From NCBI GenBank assembly GCA_004535795.1, contig SPIA01000001.1:62001-126000 (forward strand): DNA of 64,000 nt, read 5' to 3'. The position numbers and the translations under genes are program-made. The notes under the pieces were generated by a model, which saw only the letters and a program-made list of their open reading frames with translations, ran no database searches and was not told where the DNA came from. Below, one piece after another: positions 25,236 through 32,571 of the stretch (position 1 is its first letter; the number at the start of each line of letters is the position of its first letter). The stretch comes from Gammaproteobacteria bacterium LSUCC0057. Its GTDB lineage: Bacteria; Pseudomonadota; Gammaproteobacteria; Pseudomonadales; Porticoccaceae.

Positions 25236-26005
25236 TGGGTTTGCAGAGCTACATTGAGCAGCGCAAGGCCGACAAGTCACTGCTGGTAATGGCCCACGTG
25301 GTGTGCGGTTACCCCTCGTTTGAGGCCAATATGGCTGAGCTCGAAATTATGGCCGAAGCCGGGGTCGACTTGGTCGAGCTGCAGTTCCCGTTCTCTGAGC
25401 CCAGCGCCGACGGCCCGCTGTTTGTGCGCGCCAATGAGATGTCGCTGCAAAACGGCACCACCGTCAACGACTGCTTCGAGTTTATGGCTGCGGTGACAGC
25501 GCGCTTCCCCTTCAAGGTGTTGATGATGGGCTACTACAACACGGTGTTTAAACTCGGTGAAGAGCAGTTCTTGCGGCGGCTCAAAGCCGCTGGCGGCGTC
25601 GGTTATATTCTGCCTGATCTACCGATCGAAGAGGCCGGCTCGCTGCACGCACTCTCCGCGGAGCTCGGCTTGGAGCCGATTATCTTGATGACCCCAACCA
25701 ACAGCGATGAACGTCTGGCGCAGCTGGCCGCCGCCGCCAGAGGCTTTGTCTACGTGGTGGCGCGCAAAGGGGTGACCGGCTCTAAAACCCAGATGGGCGA
25801 CGATGTCGCTGCACTGGTGGCGCGCTGCCGCGCCCACACCGACCTACCGTTGGGGGTCGGCTTTGGTATTAGCGATCGCAGCGATATGGAGTACCTGCGC
25901 GGCCACGCCGACATGGCGATTGTCGGCACCGCGGCACTGCGCGCCTGGGAGCAGGGCGGTGCCGAGCAGTTGCGCCAGTTCTTTAGTGACCTTGTTGCTG
26001 CCTGA
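25235..26005 (+). CDS. trpA: Tryptophan synthase alpha chain
   Basis: Cleaves indole-3-glycerol phosphate to indole, which is channelled to TrpB. The 256-residue TIM barrel has the catalytic Glu48 and Asp59 in VELQFPFSEPSADGP, MGYYNTVFKLG, the loop 6 region VARKGVTGSKTQ and phosphate-binding GVGFGIS. Common bacterial TrpA proteins read GVPFSDPLADGP at the first motif, so FPFSEPSADGP marks a divergent subgroup, though all catalytic residues are kept. The 3' end overlaps the 3' end of the convergent parvulin-like gene by 23 bases with no terminator between them. Confidence 0.94.
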   Translation: MGLQSYIEQRKADKSLLVMAHVVCGYPSFEANMAELEIMAEAGVDLVELQFPFSEPSADGPLFVRANEMSLQNGTTVNDCFEFMAAVTARFPFKVLMMGYYNTVFKLGEEQFLRRLKAAGGVGYILPDLPIEEAGSLHALSAELGLEPIILMTPTNSDERLAQLAAAARGFVYVVARKGVTGSKTQMGDDVAALVARCRAHTDLPLGVGFGISDRSDMEYLRGHADMAIVGTAALRAWEQGGAEQLRQFFSDLVAA

Positions 26006-26666
26006 GTTGCTCAAAGCGCCAGTCGTTAATCAGTTGGTCGCGCAGCGCCTCAACGCTCGGTAGCGCCCCGGCCCGGTAGTCGCGCAGACAGACCAAATAG
26101 AGCCCGCCGCGGCCACTCAGCGGCCCCTGCCAGCAGCTCGGCGGTCGCTGTGGCCACAGCGACGCCAGCTCGGCGGCAAAGCCGCGCCCAAACTGTTGAT
26201 CGAGTGCATGCTGGCTGCTCTCCTGCAGCCGCTCAACCTGCCCCGCTACGCCGCTGCCGGCGCGCAACGCCGCCAGTGCGGCCTGCGCCTGATCGCGCGT
26301 GGCAGCGCCGTACTCGAGCGCAGAGAAGTGCAGGTAGTCAAAGCTAAAAAAATCGGTCTGTCGGTAGCGGTCGCGGTGTTGCTCTAGGTAGGCGCCGAGC
26401 TGTTGGTCGCTGGGCACGGCCTGGGTGGTGACGGTGCGGGTCAGCGCTGCCAAGCGCGCTGCCAATAGCTCGCTGTCAACCGCTGCGTCGAGCTCGGCGC
26501 TGGGGTCGAACTGGTCGCCGTTGAGTTGCTCGGCAATGCGCGCCGCCAGCGCTTCGCTGCTGGGCAGAGCGATGTCGGGTTGCGGTGTCGGCGCGCCGGC
26601 GGGTAGCAGTAACCAGAGCAAAATCGACAACAAAACAATAGCGATAGCCGCTGCCAAGAGGCGCAT
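25983..26666 (-). CDS. Membrane-anchored parvulin-like (PpiC/SurA-type) periplasmic protein
   Basis: A 227-residue protein with an N-terminal membrane helix (LLAAAIAIVLLSILLWLLLP) and a periplasmic part. DRYRQTDFFSFDYLHFSA, AALAALRAGSG and FGRGFAAELASLWPQRP followed by GLYLVCLRDYRAGALPS resemble the strand-helix order of a parvulin peptidyl-prolyl isomerase domain, flanked by helices as in SurA/PpiD. The classic catalytic His/Cys pair is not obvious, so it may be a chaperone-like relic. Start ATG at 26666 with GGGAG five bases upstream; the TTG at 26678 is before that site. Last gene of the 13-gene envelope cluster. Confidence 0.7.
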   Translation of the reverse strand: MRLLAAAIAIVLLSILLWLLLPAGAPTPQPDIALPSSEALAARIAEQLNGDQFDPSAELDAAVDSELLAARLAALTRTVTTQAVPSDQQLGAYLEQHRDRYRQTDFFSFDYLHFSALEYGAATRDQAQAALAALRAGSGVAGQVERLQESSQHALDQQFGRGFAAELASLWPQRPPSCWQGPLSGRGGLYLVCLRDYRAGALPSVEALRDQLINDWRFEQLRQQQGH

Positions 26667-26685
26667 AAAAACTCCCAAAATTCGC

Positions 26686-28197
26686 TTACTGACGGAATAT
26701 CTTCAGCCACTGCCCAGGCTCGGGTTCGCCGCGCGGATAGAGCCCGTTGATCAGTCGCAGTTGGTCCTGTTCACTGTCACTGAGGCCGAGCTCGGCGCTG
26801 ATCGCGGCGATCGACGAGCGCTCATTGGCCTTGACGTAATTGAGCCGAGCCGGTTTTTGGCCGTCGATCTCACGCTGTGAGATTGGCCGAAAGGTGTTAA
26901 TGCTCTGCATGAACAGTTTGTCTGCGTTGGCAAAAGCGGCGCTGTTGCGCAGCGCGGGGGCCACCTCGGCTACCACCAAATAGGCGCTGTAGCGGTAGTA
27001 TATGAGTGCGATGCGCTGATAGGGTGCGCCACTGTCATCGAGGCCGATGCCGCTGTAGCCAGCCAGCCCGGCCGGACTGATGGCGCTACCCTGCTGCAGC
27101 GGCGACAATTTCAACTGGTTGTAGAGAAACTCCTCGGGCGACTGCAAAGTGCGCGGTTGCACGCTGAGGGCTATGGTTGCTTGGCCGGGCAGCAACACTG
27201 TTGCGGCGCTATCGGCGGCGTCGCTTTCTGTGCGCGAGCGATCACCGGCGTTGTCCTCTGCCGCTGCGGGCATCGCCAGCAGATCGTCGCTCTGCAGGCT
27301 GCCGCGGTGGTGCCAGCCGGGGGGGAAGTCGATCCGCACTCTGGCGTTGAGATCGCTGTAGCGCTCTGCGGGCACTACTTTGTCGACGAAATTGTCGCCC
27401 CAGATCAAACCCTCGGTCATCAGTCTAAAGCGCGCGCTATCGCGCGCTGTCAGCGCTAAATTATCTGCGGCAGGCAGTACCGCATTGCGCAGCCGCGCGT
27501 CGTTGCGCGGGTGGCTGGCAAAAATACCGTGATAGACCGGGCGGCTGACACCGCGGTCGCGGGCGCGCGCCTTCATCATCTGCTCATAATCTTTCATGAT
27601 CGACAGCATCGCGATCATCTCGCTGGGCGGATAACCCAGCGCCGCCATATATTTAGCCCCTTCACTGTCGGCGTCGAGCTCGTTTTCGCGGCCGTGGCCA
27701 CTGCGTATCGACTCGGCGTAAGCGATGCCAGCCTGGTAGACATCGCCACTACCGGTCAGTACCCCGGCGATCATCGCCGCCAGTTGTGCGCCCAGCATTA
27801 AGCCGCGACTACCGGCGACGTGATCCAGTGTGATATGCGCCACCTCGTGCGCCAGCACCGAGACCAGCTGTGCTTCGTTGCGCATAAAGGCCAACAGCCC
27901 GCGGTTGATATAGACATAGTTGTCGGCCATGGCATAGGCGTTGATGTCGGCGGAGTCGACCACCGTGAAGGTAAATTTTTCGCCGGCCATCGGCGAGACG
28001 GCGACCAACTGCTGGCCGAGTTCGTTGATATAAGCCTGCAGCTTTTCATCCTGATAGCGACCGCCGTTGGCCACTAGCTGCTGGTAGAACTTGTCGCTAG
28101 GGCTGTCGGCGACGCTGTGGCCGGCCAGCACAATCCACAGCGGCACAACCCACAGCAACACAAGCCACCGCGGGCGGCTATTCGGCAAAATAGTCAC
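26686..28197 (-). CDS. M48-family zinc metalloprotease (BepA-like), periplasmic
   Basis: A 503-residue exported protease. Residues 1-30 form a signal peptide (LVLLWVVPLWIVLAGHSVA). The zinc site is HEVAH (His117, Glu118, His121) with the third ligand Glu173 in ENELDADSEG. The upstream part YINELGQQL and DSADINAYAMADNYVYINRG is typical of BepA/YfgC proteins that handle outer membrane assembly factors. Instead of the BepA TPR domain it has a different C-terminal half ending in a LysM-like stretch, LINGLYPRGEPEPGQWLKIF. The GTG at 28197 is chosen because GGAGG lies eight bases upstream, inside the end of the preceding lipoprotein gene (20-base overlap). Confidence 0.88.
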   Translation of the reverse strand: MTILPNSRPRWLVLLWVVPLWIVLAGHSVADSPSDKFYQQLVANGGRYQDEKLQAYINELGQQLVAVSPMAGEKFTFTVVDSADINAYAMADNYVYINRGLLAFMRNEAQLVSVLAHEVAHITLDHVAGSRGLMLGAQLAAMIAGVLTGSGDVYQAGIAYAESIRSGHGRENELDADSEGAKYMAALGYPPSEMIAMLSIMKDYEQMMKARARDRGVSRPVYHGIFASHPRNDARLRNAVLPAADNLALTARDSARFRLMTEGLIWGDNFVDKVVPAERYSDLNARVRIDFPPGWHHRGSLQSDDLLAMPAAAEDNAGDRSRTESDAADSAATVLLPGQATIALSVQPRTLQSPEEFLYNQLKLSPLQQGSAISPAGLAGYSGIGLDDSGAPYQRIALIYYRYSAYLVVAEVAPALRNSAAFANADKLFMQSINTFRPISQREIDGQKPARLNYVKANERSSIAAISAELGLSDSEQDQLRLINGLYPRGEPEPGQWLKIFRQ

Positions 28198-28837
28198 GCA
28201 GTTGCCCTCCCAGTCCGGCACAGGCATCGCTCTTCACCGGCGTCAGCAGTGGAATCGGTGCCACTGCGCCAATCAGGTAAGAGGTGCCCTGTGAATCGAC
28301 CCGCACCCGCCCGCGCTCGGTGCGCTGGCGCAGATCCCAAATGATCGCCTCATAAATTGACGATTTGTCCCACTGCGCAAAACCGAAGCAGCCGCCGCCA
28401 CCCGGACCCACCGCGCAGCTCAGCGAGCCGCTGGCGGTGGCCGATTCGGTGCTGCCATCGACCCACACCAGGTAGCGCAAATTGAGTTCATTGAGGCGCG
28501 CCTCGATCAGAGGATTGGCGAGCAGATTGCGCAGGGCGCCGAGGGTTTTCGGCGCCACACGGGGCTCAAACCACGGGTAGATGGCATCGATAAAGGCCTG
28601 CTCAGGGACCACCTTAACTTTGGCAGAGGCGACCTTGCTGCCGATACAGTCGACAAACTCGCGGTCGGTCTCGTAGTGGCCGGAGTCGCGTCGTCCCAGT
28701 ATGGTCAGCTGTTCGTCGTCGGCTATCGAGATCGGGTTGTCGCTGCTGCGGTACTCATCGACCGTAGTTATTGCGCCACAGGCGCTGAGTAACAGCGCCA
28801 ACACCACCGCCGTCAGTGGGGTATATCGGGCGCTCAT
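28178..28837 (-). CDS. Predicted lipoprotein of unknown function
   Basis: A 219-residue protein with signal peptide and lipobox LSAC (Cys near residue 20), so it is anchored by lipid. After the Cys come a conserved-looking DNPISIADDEQLTILGRR, FVDCIGSKVAS with an extra cysteine, and a Gly-rich stretch GPGGGGCFGFAQWDKSS followed by YEAIIWDLRQRTERG. I do not recognise a family. The four or more extra cysteines suggest disulfides in the periplasm. The ATG at 28837 overlaps the stop of the preceding lipoprotein gene (ATGA), and its own end overlaps the M48 protease gene. Confidence 0.8.
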   Translation of the reverse strand: MSARYTPLTAVVLALLLSACGAITTVDEYRSSDNPISIADDEQLTILGRRDSGHYETDREFVDCIGSKVASAKVKVVPEQAFIDAIYPWFEPRVAPKTLGALRNLLANPLIEARLNELNLRYLVWVDGSTESATASGSLSCAVGPGGGGCFGFAQWDKSSIYEAIIWDLRQRTERGRVRVDSQGTSYLIGAVAPIPLLTPVKSDACAGLGGQLRDYFAE

Positions 28838-29466
28838 GGCTGCTGCTCGCGTTGCTGGTAGAGCCACTGTTCTAGGGCCGGAATGCGGTGGAAGTCGATC
28901 AGCAGTTTGGCACCGACATCGCGCAGTGCGGTATCGGTGGCGCGCTCAATAGCACTGCTGCGCGCCAACATGAAGTTGTCGGGTGTTTTGCCGTAGGCGG
29001 GCATAAACCACTCGTCGAGTAGCTGCAGTTGGTCGTCGTAGAATTGCAGCGAGTATTTAAACCAGACCTCGTAGACATTGAGGTAAGTCTCTGAGGGGGC
29101 CGCTACCTGTACTTCGCGCAGCCGCGGGCGGATCAACAGCTGCCCCGGCGCCAACTGCTCTGGCCGCTCGGCAACCACCGTAAGCTCGGCAAGCATGGCG
29201 GTGAAAATCTGGCTAAAGGCGGCACTCTGGGCGGCGCCCAGGGCTATGCTGGTGTGGGCGTTGGGGCGACTATTGGCGCTGCGAAACTCTTCATCGAGCC
29301 ACAACAGTGCCGAGCCGGGGTGGGGGGCGGTAACAGCAGGGGGCAGTACGGTGGTGGCGGTGATTTGACTGCTAGAGGCACAACCGTAGAGCAGTAGTGC
29401 GCTCAGCAATAGCGCAGCATAACGGTGAGCGGCGTTGCGCTTGCGGGTTGGCGGTTGACAGGTCAC
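28834..29466 (-). CDS. Predicted lipoprotein of unknown function
   Basis: A 210-residue protein whose N-terminus reads as signal peptide plus lipobox LYGC (Cys near residue 29). The mature part contains LLWLDEEFRSANSRPNA, a block LTVVAERPEQLAPGQLLIRP and VYEVWFKYSLQFYDDQLQLLDEW; alternating hydrophobicity suggests a beta-rich fold. No family recognised. I chose the GTG at 29466 since GGAG lies six bases upstream; the frame is open to 29571. A candidate promoter lies between it and the VWA gene upstream, so this gene may head its own sub-operon with the second lipoprotein, the M48 protease and the parvulin-like gene. Confidence 0.75.
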   Translation of the reverse strand: MTCQPPTRKRNAAHRYAALLLSALLLYGCASSSQITATTVLPPAVTAPHPGSALLWLDEEFRSANSRPNAHTSIALGAAQSAAFSQIFTAMLAELTVVAERPEQLAPGQLLIRPRLREVQVAAPSETYLNVYEVWFKYSLQFYDDQLQLLDEWFMPAYGKTPDNFMLARSSAIERATDTALRDVGAKLLIDFHRIPALEQWLYQQREQQP

Positions 29467-29523
29467 CTGGTACTCCACTGTTGGGTCGTTAAACGTTGCA
29501 CCGGTTATTCCACTACTGAGCTT

Positions 29524-29552
29524 ACTGTAGCCTATTGCTTGGCCGCTGTTAA
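29524..29552 (-). promoter_or_regulatory. Candidate internal sigma-70 promoter in the envelope cluster
   Basis: On the minus strand TTAACA (29552-29547, five of six to TTGACA) is followed after 17 bases by TACAGT (29529-29524, four of six to TATAAT). It overlaps the stop of the second VWA gene and would drive the two lipoproteins, the protease and the parvulin-like gene. Confidence 0.35.
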
Positions 29553-30514
29553 TCCAGCCCGCCCAGAGCAATAAAACTGCCGCCGTTGGCGGCGGTGAGC
29601 TCGCGCATTAAATGGGCAAATCTGACTGCACTGGCCGGAGCTTCACGGCCGTCGACGAACTGCACGGGGAAGCCGACAGCGTGTATGCGAACCCGTCTGG
29701 CGCCATCCGCTGCTGCGCGGTTGAGCTGCGCCACCACTGCCGCCACCGCGCGCACCGAGCCACCTTGAAAGTCGTCGCCCATGACGTAAATACTGATTTT
29801 ACTGCCGCTGGCATAGTAATTTTTGATCGCTTGCTCGATCCCTTCAACCGGGCTGGAGTTACTAAATGGCGCCCAGCTGGCCAGTCGGCGGAGAATTTTT
29901 TGGCGCTGTTCGGGGCTATCCTGCTGCCACTCGCCGATCGCGGCGGGAAACATCAGCTGTCCCATATCGTTCATGATTTGCAGCCCTTTGACCGTTGGGT
30001 AAATATCGAGAATATTGATCATCTCCTGCTGCAACCGCCGCCAGGCCGCCGCCTGCATGCTGCCGGAGGTGTCGATGACGAAGATGATGTATTCACTGTC
30101 TACCGGGATGCCGCCGATGATCTGATTCTGGCGGGTAAACTCGGCGCCGAGCAGTCGCTGCTGCTCTTCGCTGAGCACCTGCAGCGCTAGCTTCAAGCGC
30201 GCCTGTTCATCTTGGCGCTGACGGTTGCGCTCACTCACCGTCAGCGCCATGGTGGCGAATAGCTCGCGGCTGGCCGCTGTCTCGCGCTGCTGCCGTGCCA
30301 CTGCGGCGCGGGTCTGGGCGAGGCGCTGCTGCAACTCTTCGACTTGCTGCTGGGCCGCCACCCACTGGCGCTGCAGCGCGATATCGGGCTGCGTCGGTGC
30401 CGGGCCGCCAACTCTGGCGATAATTAACAGTAAAACAATGGCGCCAAAGCCGCAGCTGATGACGTCGAGGAAGGAGAGGCTGGTATCCAGCGCGGAGCGG
30501 TCGCGGCGACTCAT
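29549..30514 (-). CDS. Membrane-anchored VWA protein with TolR/ExbD-like transmembrane motif (second copy)
   Basis: A 321-residue protein. One N-terminal helix carries LSFLDVISCGFGAIVLLLII with Asp17 at the helix start, the position of the ion-conducting Asp in TolR, ExbD and MotB. Residues about 45-125 form a Gln-rich coiled coil. A von Willebrand A domain follows (about 140-321) with an intact MIDAS: DTSGSM (Asp148) and the second loop Asp in YVMGDDFQGG. ATG at 30514 overlaps the stop of the first VWA gene (ATGA). The two VWA genes probably encode a heterodimer that partners the TolQ-like channel. Function unknown; the motor role is inferred from the helix motif and gene order. Confidence 0.87.
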   Translation of the reverse strand: MSRRDRSALDTSLSFLDVISCGFGAIVLLLIIARVGGPAPTQPDIALQRQWVAAQQQVEELQQRLAQTRAAVARQQRETAASRELFATMALTVSERNRQRQDEQARLKLALQVLSEEQQRLLGAEFTRQNQIIGGIPVDSEYIIFVIDTSGSMQAAAWRRLQQEMINILDIYPTVKGLQIMNDMGQLMFPAAIGEWQQDSPEQRQKILRRLASWAPFSNSSPVEGIEQAIKNYYASGSKISIYVMGDDFQGGSVRAVAAVVAQLNRAAADGARRVRIHAVGFPVQFVDGREAPASAVRFAHLMRELTAANGGSFIALGGLD

Positions 30515-31560
30515 GGCCAATCTCGCGCCGGTGTCAGCAGTGAACCCCGGCTGTCGATCGCCAGCTGCCAAAATAGCGCGGCAGCTTCGGGGTCACCCTC
30601 CATCGGCAACAGCAGCACGTTGACGGGTAAGCCGAACGGCAGTCGGCTCAGCGCCTGCTGAAAATGTTGCCGGCGCTGTTGTGCCGATACCATATAGCGG
30701 CTCGGCGGCTGTGCGCCGAGAGTCGGCAGCCCGTCGGTAATAATGAACAGATTATCCGGCGCCGGCTGCAGTGCTGCGACCGCCTCAATGCCGCGCACCA
30801 GGGCGCTGCCGCCGGCTGGGGTGATGGTGCGCAGCGCCGCGCTGGTGCGCTCGATAGCCAGTGAATCGGCGGCGTCCAGCCACTGACCGTCGCTGTCGGC
30901 GAGCACACTCTGGCTCTGCTGGTTAAACGTGAATACTTGGAAGCGGGCGCTAGCCGGCAGCTGGGCGAGTAGCCAATCGGTGATGCTCACTGTCCACTGC
31001 CACTTGGGGGCGGCGCGCTGCTGCTCGACGGTGCCGTTGCGCAGCCGCAAAATATTGATCAGCTCGGCGGCGAGCATACTTGCCGAGCTATCGACCAAAA
31101 TGGCTATGCGCTCGCCACCCAGTTTCATTCCGGTCAGGTATTGGCGATCACCATCTCCCAGGGTGCGGCGCAGATTGCTGCCAAAAGCCGGTTCGGCCAG
31201 GGTATCGACCTCCAGCTCCAGTGCCGCCACGGCATCGCGCAGCTGCTCGAGCTCGCTGTCGCCGATCTGCGCGCTCTGTTGGCGCTGCTCTAGCTGCTGG
31301 GCGAGCTCGGCATGCTGCTCGGCGAGCTGCTGTTGTTGTGACTGCAGAGCGTCGAGCTGCTGTTGCAGTTGCAGCGCCTCGCCCTGGCGCTGCTCGATCG
31401 CCGCGGCCAGTAGCTGCGTATCAGCGCTGGGCTGTTCGCTGAAAACCCCCTCGGCGTTGTGGCGCAAAATTAGAAATAGCAGTGTCACCGCACCGAAACC
31501 ACACGCCATAATGTCGAGGAACGAGAGATTAAAGGGGGTGGTTCGGCGTTGGCGCGGCAC
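30511..31560 (-). CDS. Membrane-anchored VWA protein with TolR/ExbD-like transmembrane motif (first copy)
   Basis: A 349-residue protein with the same architecture as its downstream neighbour: an N-terminal helix with NLSFLDIMACGFGAVTLLFL (Asp16), a strongly Gln/Leu-rich coiled coil (about 45-120), and a VWA domain (about 148-330) with MIDAS residues DSSASM (Asp157) and IITDGLPT. The shared FLD-x-x-x-CGFGA motif at the helix start is striking and aligns with the TolR/ExbD helix, but the peptidoglycan-binding or TonB-binding domain is replaced by VWA. The GTG at 31560 follows the channel gene by 14 bases. Confidence 0.87.
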   Translation of the reverse strand: MPRQRRTTPFNLSFLDIMACGFGAVTLLFLILRHNAEGVFSEQPSADTQLLAAAIEQRQGEALQLQQQLDALQSQQQQLAEQHAELAQQLEQRQQSAQIGDSELEQLRDAVAALELEVDTLAEPAFGSNLRRTLGDGDRQYLTGMKLGGERIAILVDSSASMLAAELINILRLRNGTVEQQRAAPKWQWTVSITDWLLAQLPASARFQVFTFNQQSQSVLADSDGQWLDAADSLAIERTSAALRTITPAGGSALVRGIEAVAALQPAPDNLFIITDGLPTLGAQPPSRYMVSAQQRRQHFQQALSRLPFGLPVNVLLLPMEGDPEAAALFWQLAIDSRGSLLTPARDWP

Positions 31561-31574
31561 GGTTTAGACCCCGG

Positions 31575-32333
31575 TTAAGCGCGGGCAGTCGGGTCGCTGC
31601 CAGCGGGCAGCAATTGCTCGCAAGCCTCGCGGCAGTGGTGCACGAGGCGCTCTTGATTGAGCTGCAGTTGGTGCAGACAAAACATCACCAGCATGCTCAC
31701 CAGCAGTGCCACAAAGGTCGAGTTGAAGGCGACTCCGAGACTGGCAGTCACTCCGGCGATATCGCCCTCGATTGCCAAGTGCGCTTGGCCAAGTGCGGCG
31801 CCGATACCGCGTACGGTGCCGATAAAACCGATCGAGGGGATCGCCCAGGCGATATAGCGCACCATCGACAGCTCCGAGTCGAGCAGATCGCTCTCCTGGT
31901 TGCAGAGCGTCTCAACGGTGCTGTCACGCAGCTGCGGGGGTTGTCGCTGGGCGCTGCGCAGCAGCCGCGGCAGCAGTCGCGATTGCTGGTCGCCATCGAG
32001 CTGCTCAAAGGCCGCCAAACCCTGCTCGGCGCGCTGTAGCAGGGCCGACTCGGCGCGCAGCTGTTGTGCTTTCAGGGCCATAATAGCCAGCGCCCAACAC
32101 ATCAGAATCAGGCACGCCTCCTGCTCGAAGTCTTTCAAAATAATGTACAGCGAGCGCTCGCTGGCGGGGCCGACGGTGGCGCCTGCAGCGATCGCTTCAG
32201 CATTGATCGCCAGCAGTAGGTCGGCGTTGGGGCGAATCACCGCGGTATAGATCAAGTGCACCACAATGATCGACAGCAACAGCGCTACCAGTTGGTAGAA
32301 GAATTGGTGATTGGTGCGTTGTCGGTAACTCAC
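31575..32333 (-). CDS. MotA/TolQ/ExbB-type proton channel protein
   Basis: A 252-residue inner membrane protein with four predicted helices: about 11-31, 71-87, 159-183 and 194-220. The last two carry the family signature: IPSIGFIGTVRGIGAALGQA (helix 3) and VTASLGVAFNSTFVALLVSM (helix 4, with the polar Thr/Ser lining the channel). A cytoplasmic domain of about 70 residues lies between helices 2 and 3, as in TolQ and ExbB. Such proteins form pentamers around a TolR/ExbD dimer and turn proton flow into motion. The GTG at 32333 has GGAG five bases upstream. Directly followed by the two VWA proteins. Confidence 0.9.
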   Translation of the reverse strand: MSYRQRTNHQFFYQLVALLLSIIVVHLIYTAVIRPNADLLLAINAEAIAAGATVGPASERSLYIILKDFEQEACLILMCWALAIMALKAQQLRAESALLQRAEQGLAAFEQLDGDQQSRLLPRLLRSAQRQPPQLRDSTVETLCNQESDLLDSELSMVRYIAWAIPSIGFIGTVRGIGAALGQAHLAIEGDIAGVTASLGVAFNSTFVALLVSMLVMFCLHQLQLNQERLVHHCREACEQLLPAGSDPTARA

Positions 32334-32352
32334 GGTGACTCCTTTGACTCAG

Positions 32353-32571
32353 TTAGATATCGGCGGGTAGGGCGATAGCATTGTCCTCAGAGATCGCCTC
32401 ATCGGGGGTGTAGCTATCGATAATGGTCGGCTCCGTTGCCGCTTCGCGATCATTCGGCGGTGCGCTCTGGTCGGCGCTTGCCGGTGTGGTTGGCGGTTCG
32501 AGGGTGGCAGCATGGCCGCTGAGCAACAGCGCTGACAGCAGTGTCAGCCATACCATCATATTGTTACTCAT
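32353..32571 (-). CDS. Small secreted acidic protein (72 residues), translationally coupled
   Basis: A 72-residue protein whose ATG at 32571 overlaps the stop of the SUMF1/PEGA gene by eight bases. Residues 1-21 form a signal peptide (MMVWLTLLSALLLSGHA), then about 50 residues rich in Pro, Asp, Glu and Thr (PPTTPASADQSAPPND, DSYTPDEAISEDNAIALPA) with no regular structure expected. It lies 19 bases before the channel gene. Its small size, export signal and tight coupling suggest a periplasmic accessory peptide of the cluster. No homologue recognised. Confidence 0.6.
   Translation of the reverse strand: MSNNMMVWLTLLSALLLSGHAATLEPPTTPASADQSAPPNDREAATEPTIIDSYTPDEAISEDNAIALPADI

Noticed and set aside
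24249-25280. 343-codon open frame on the minus strand across trpB and the trpA start
   Set aside because: Antisense shadow of trpBA without domains or signals.
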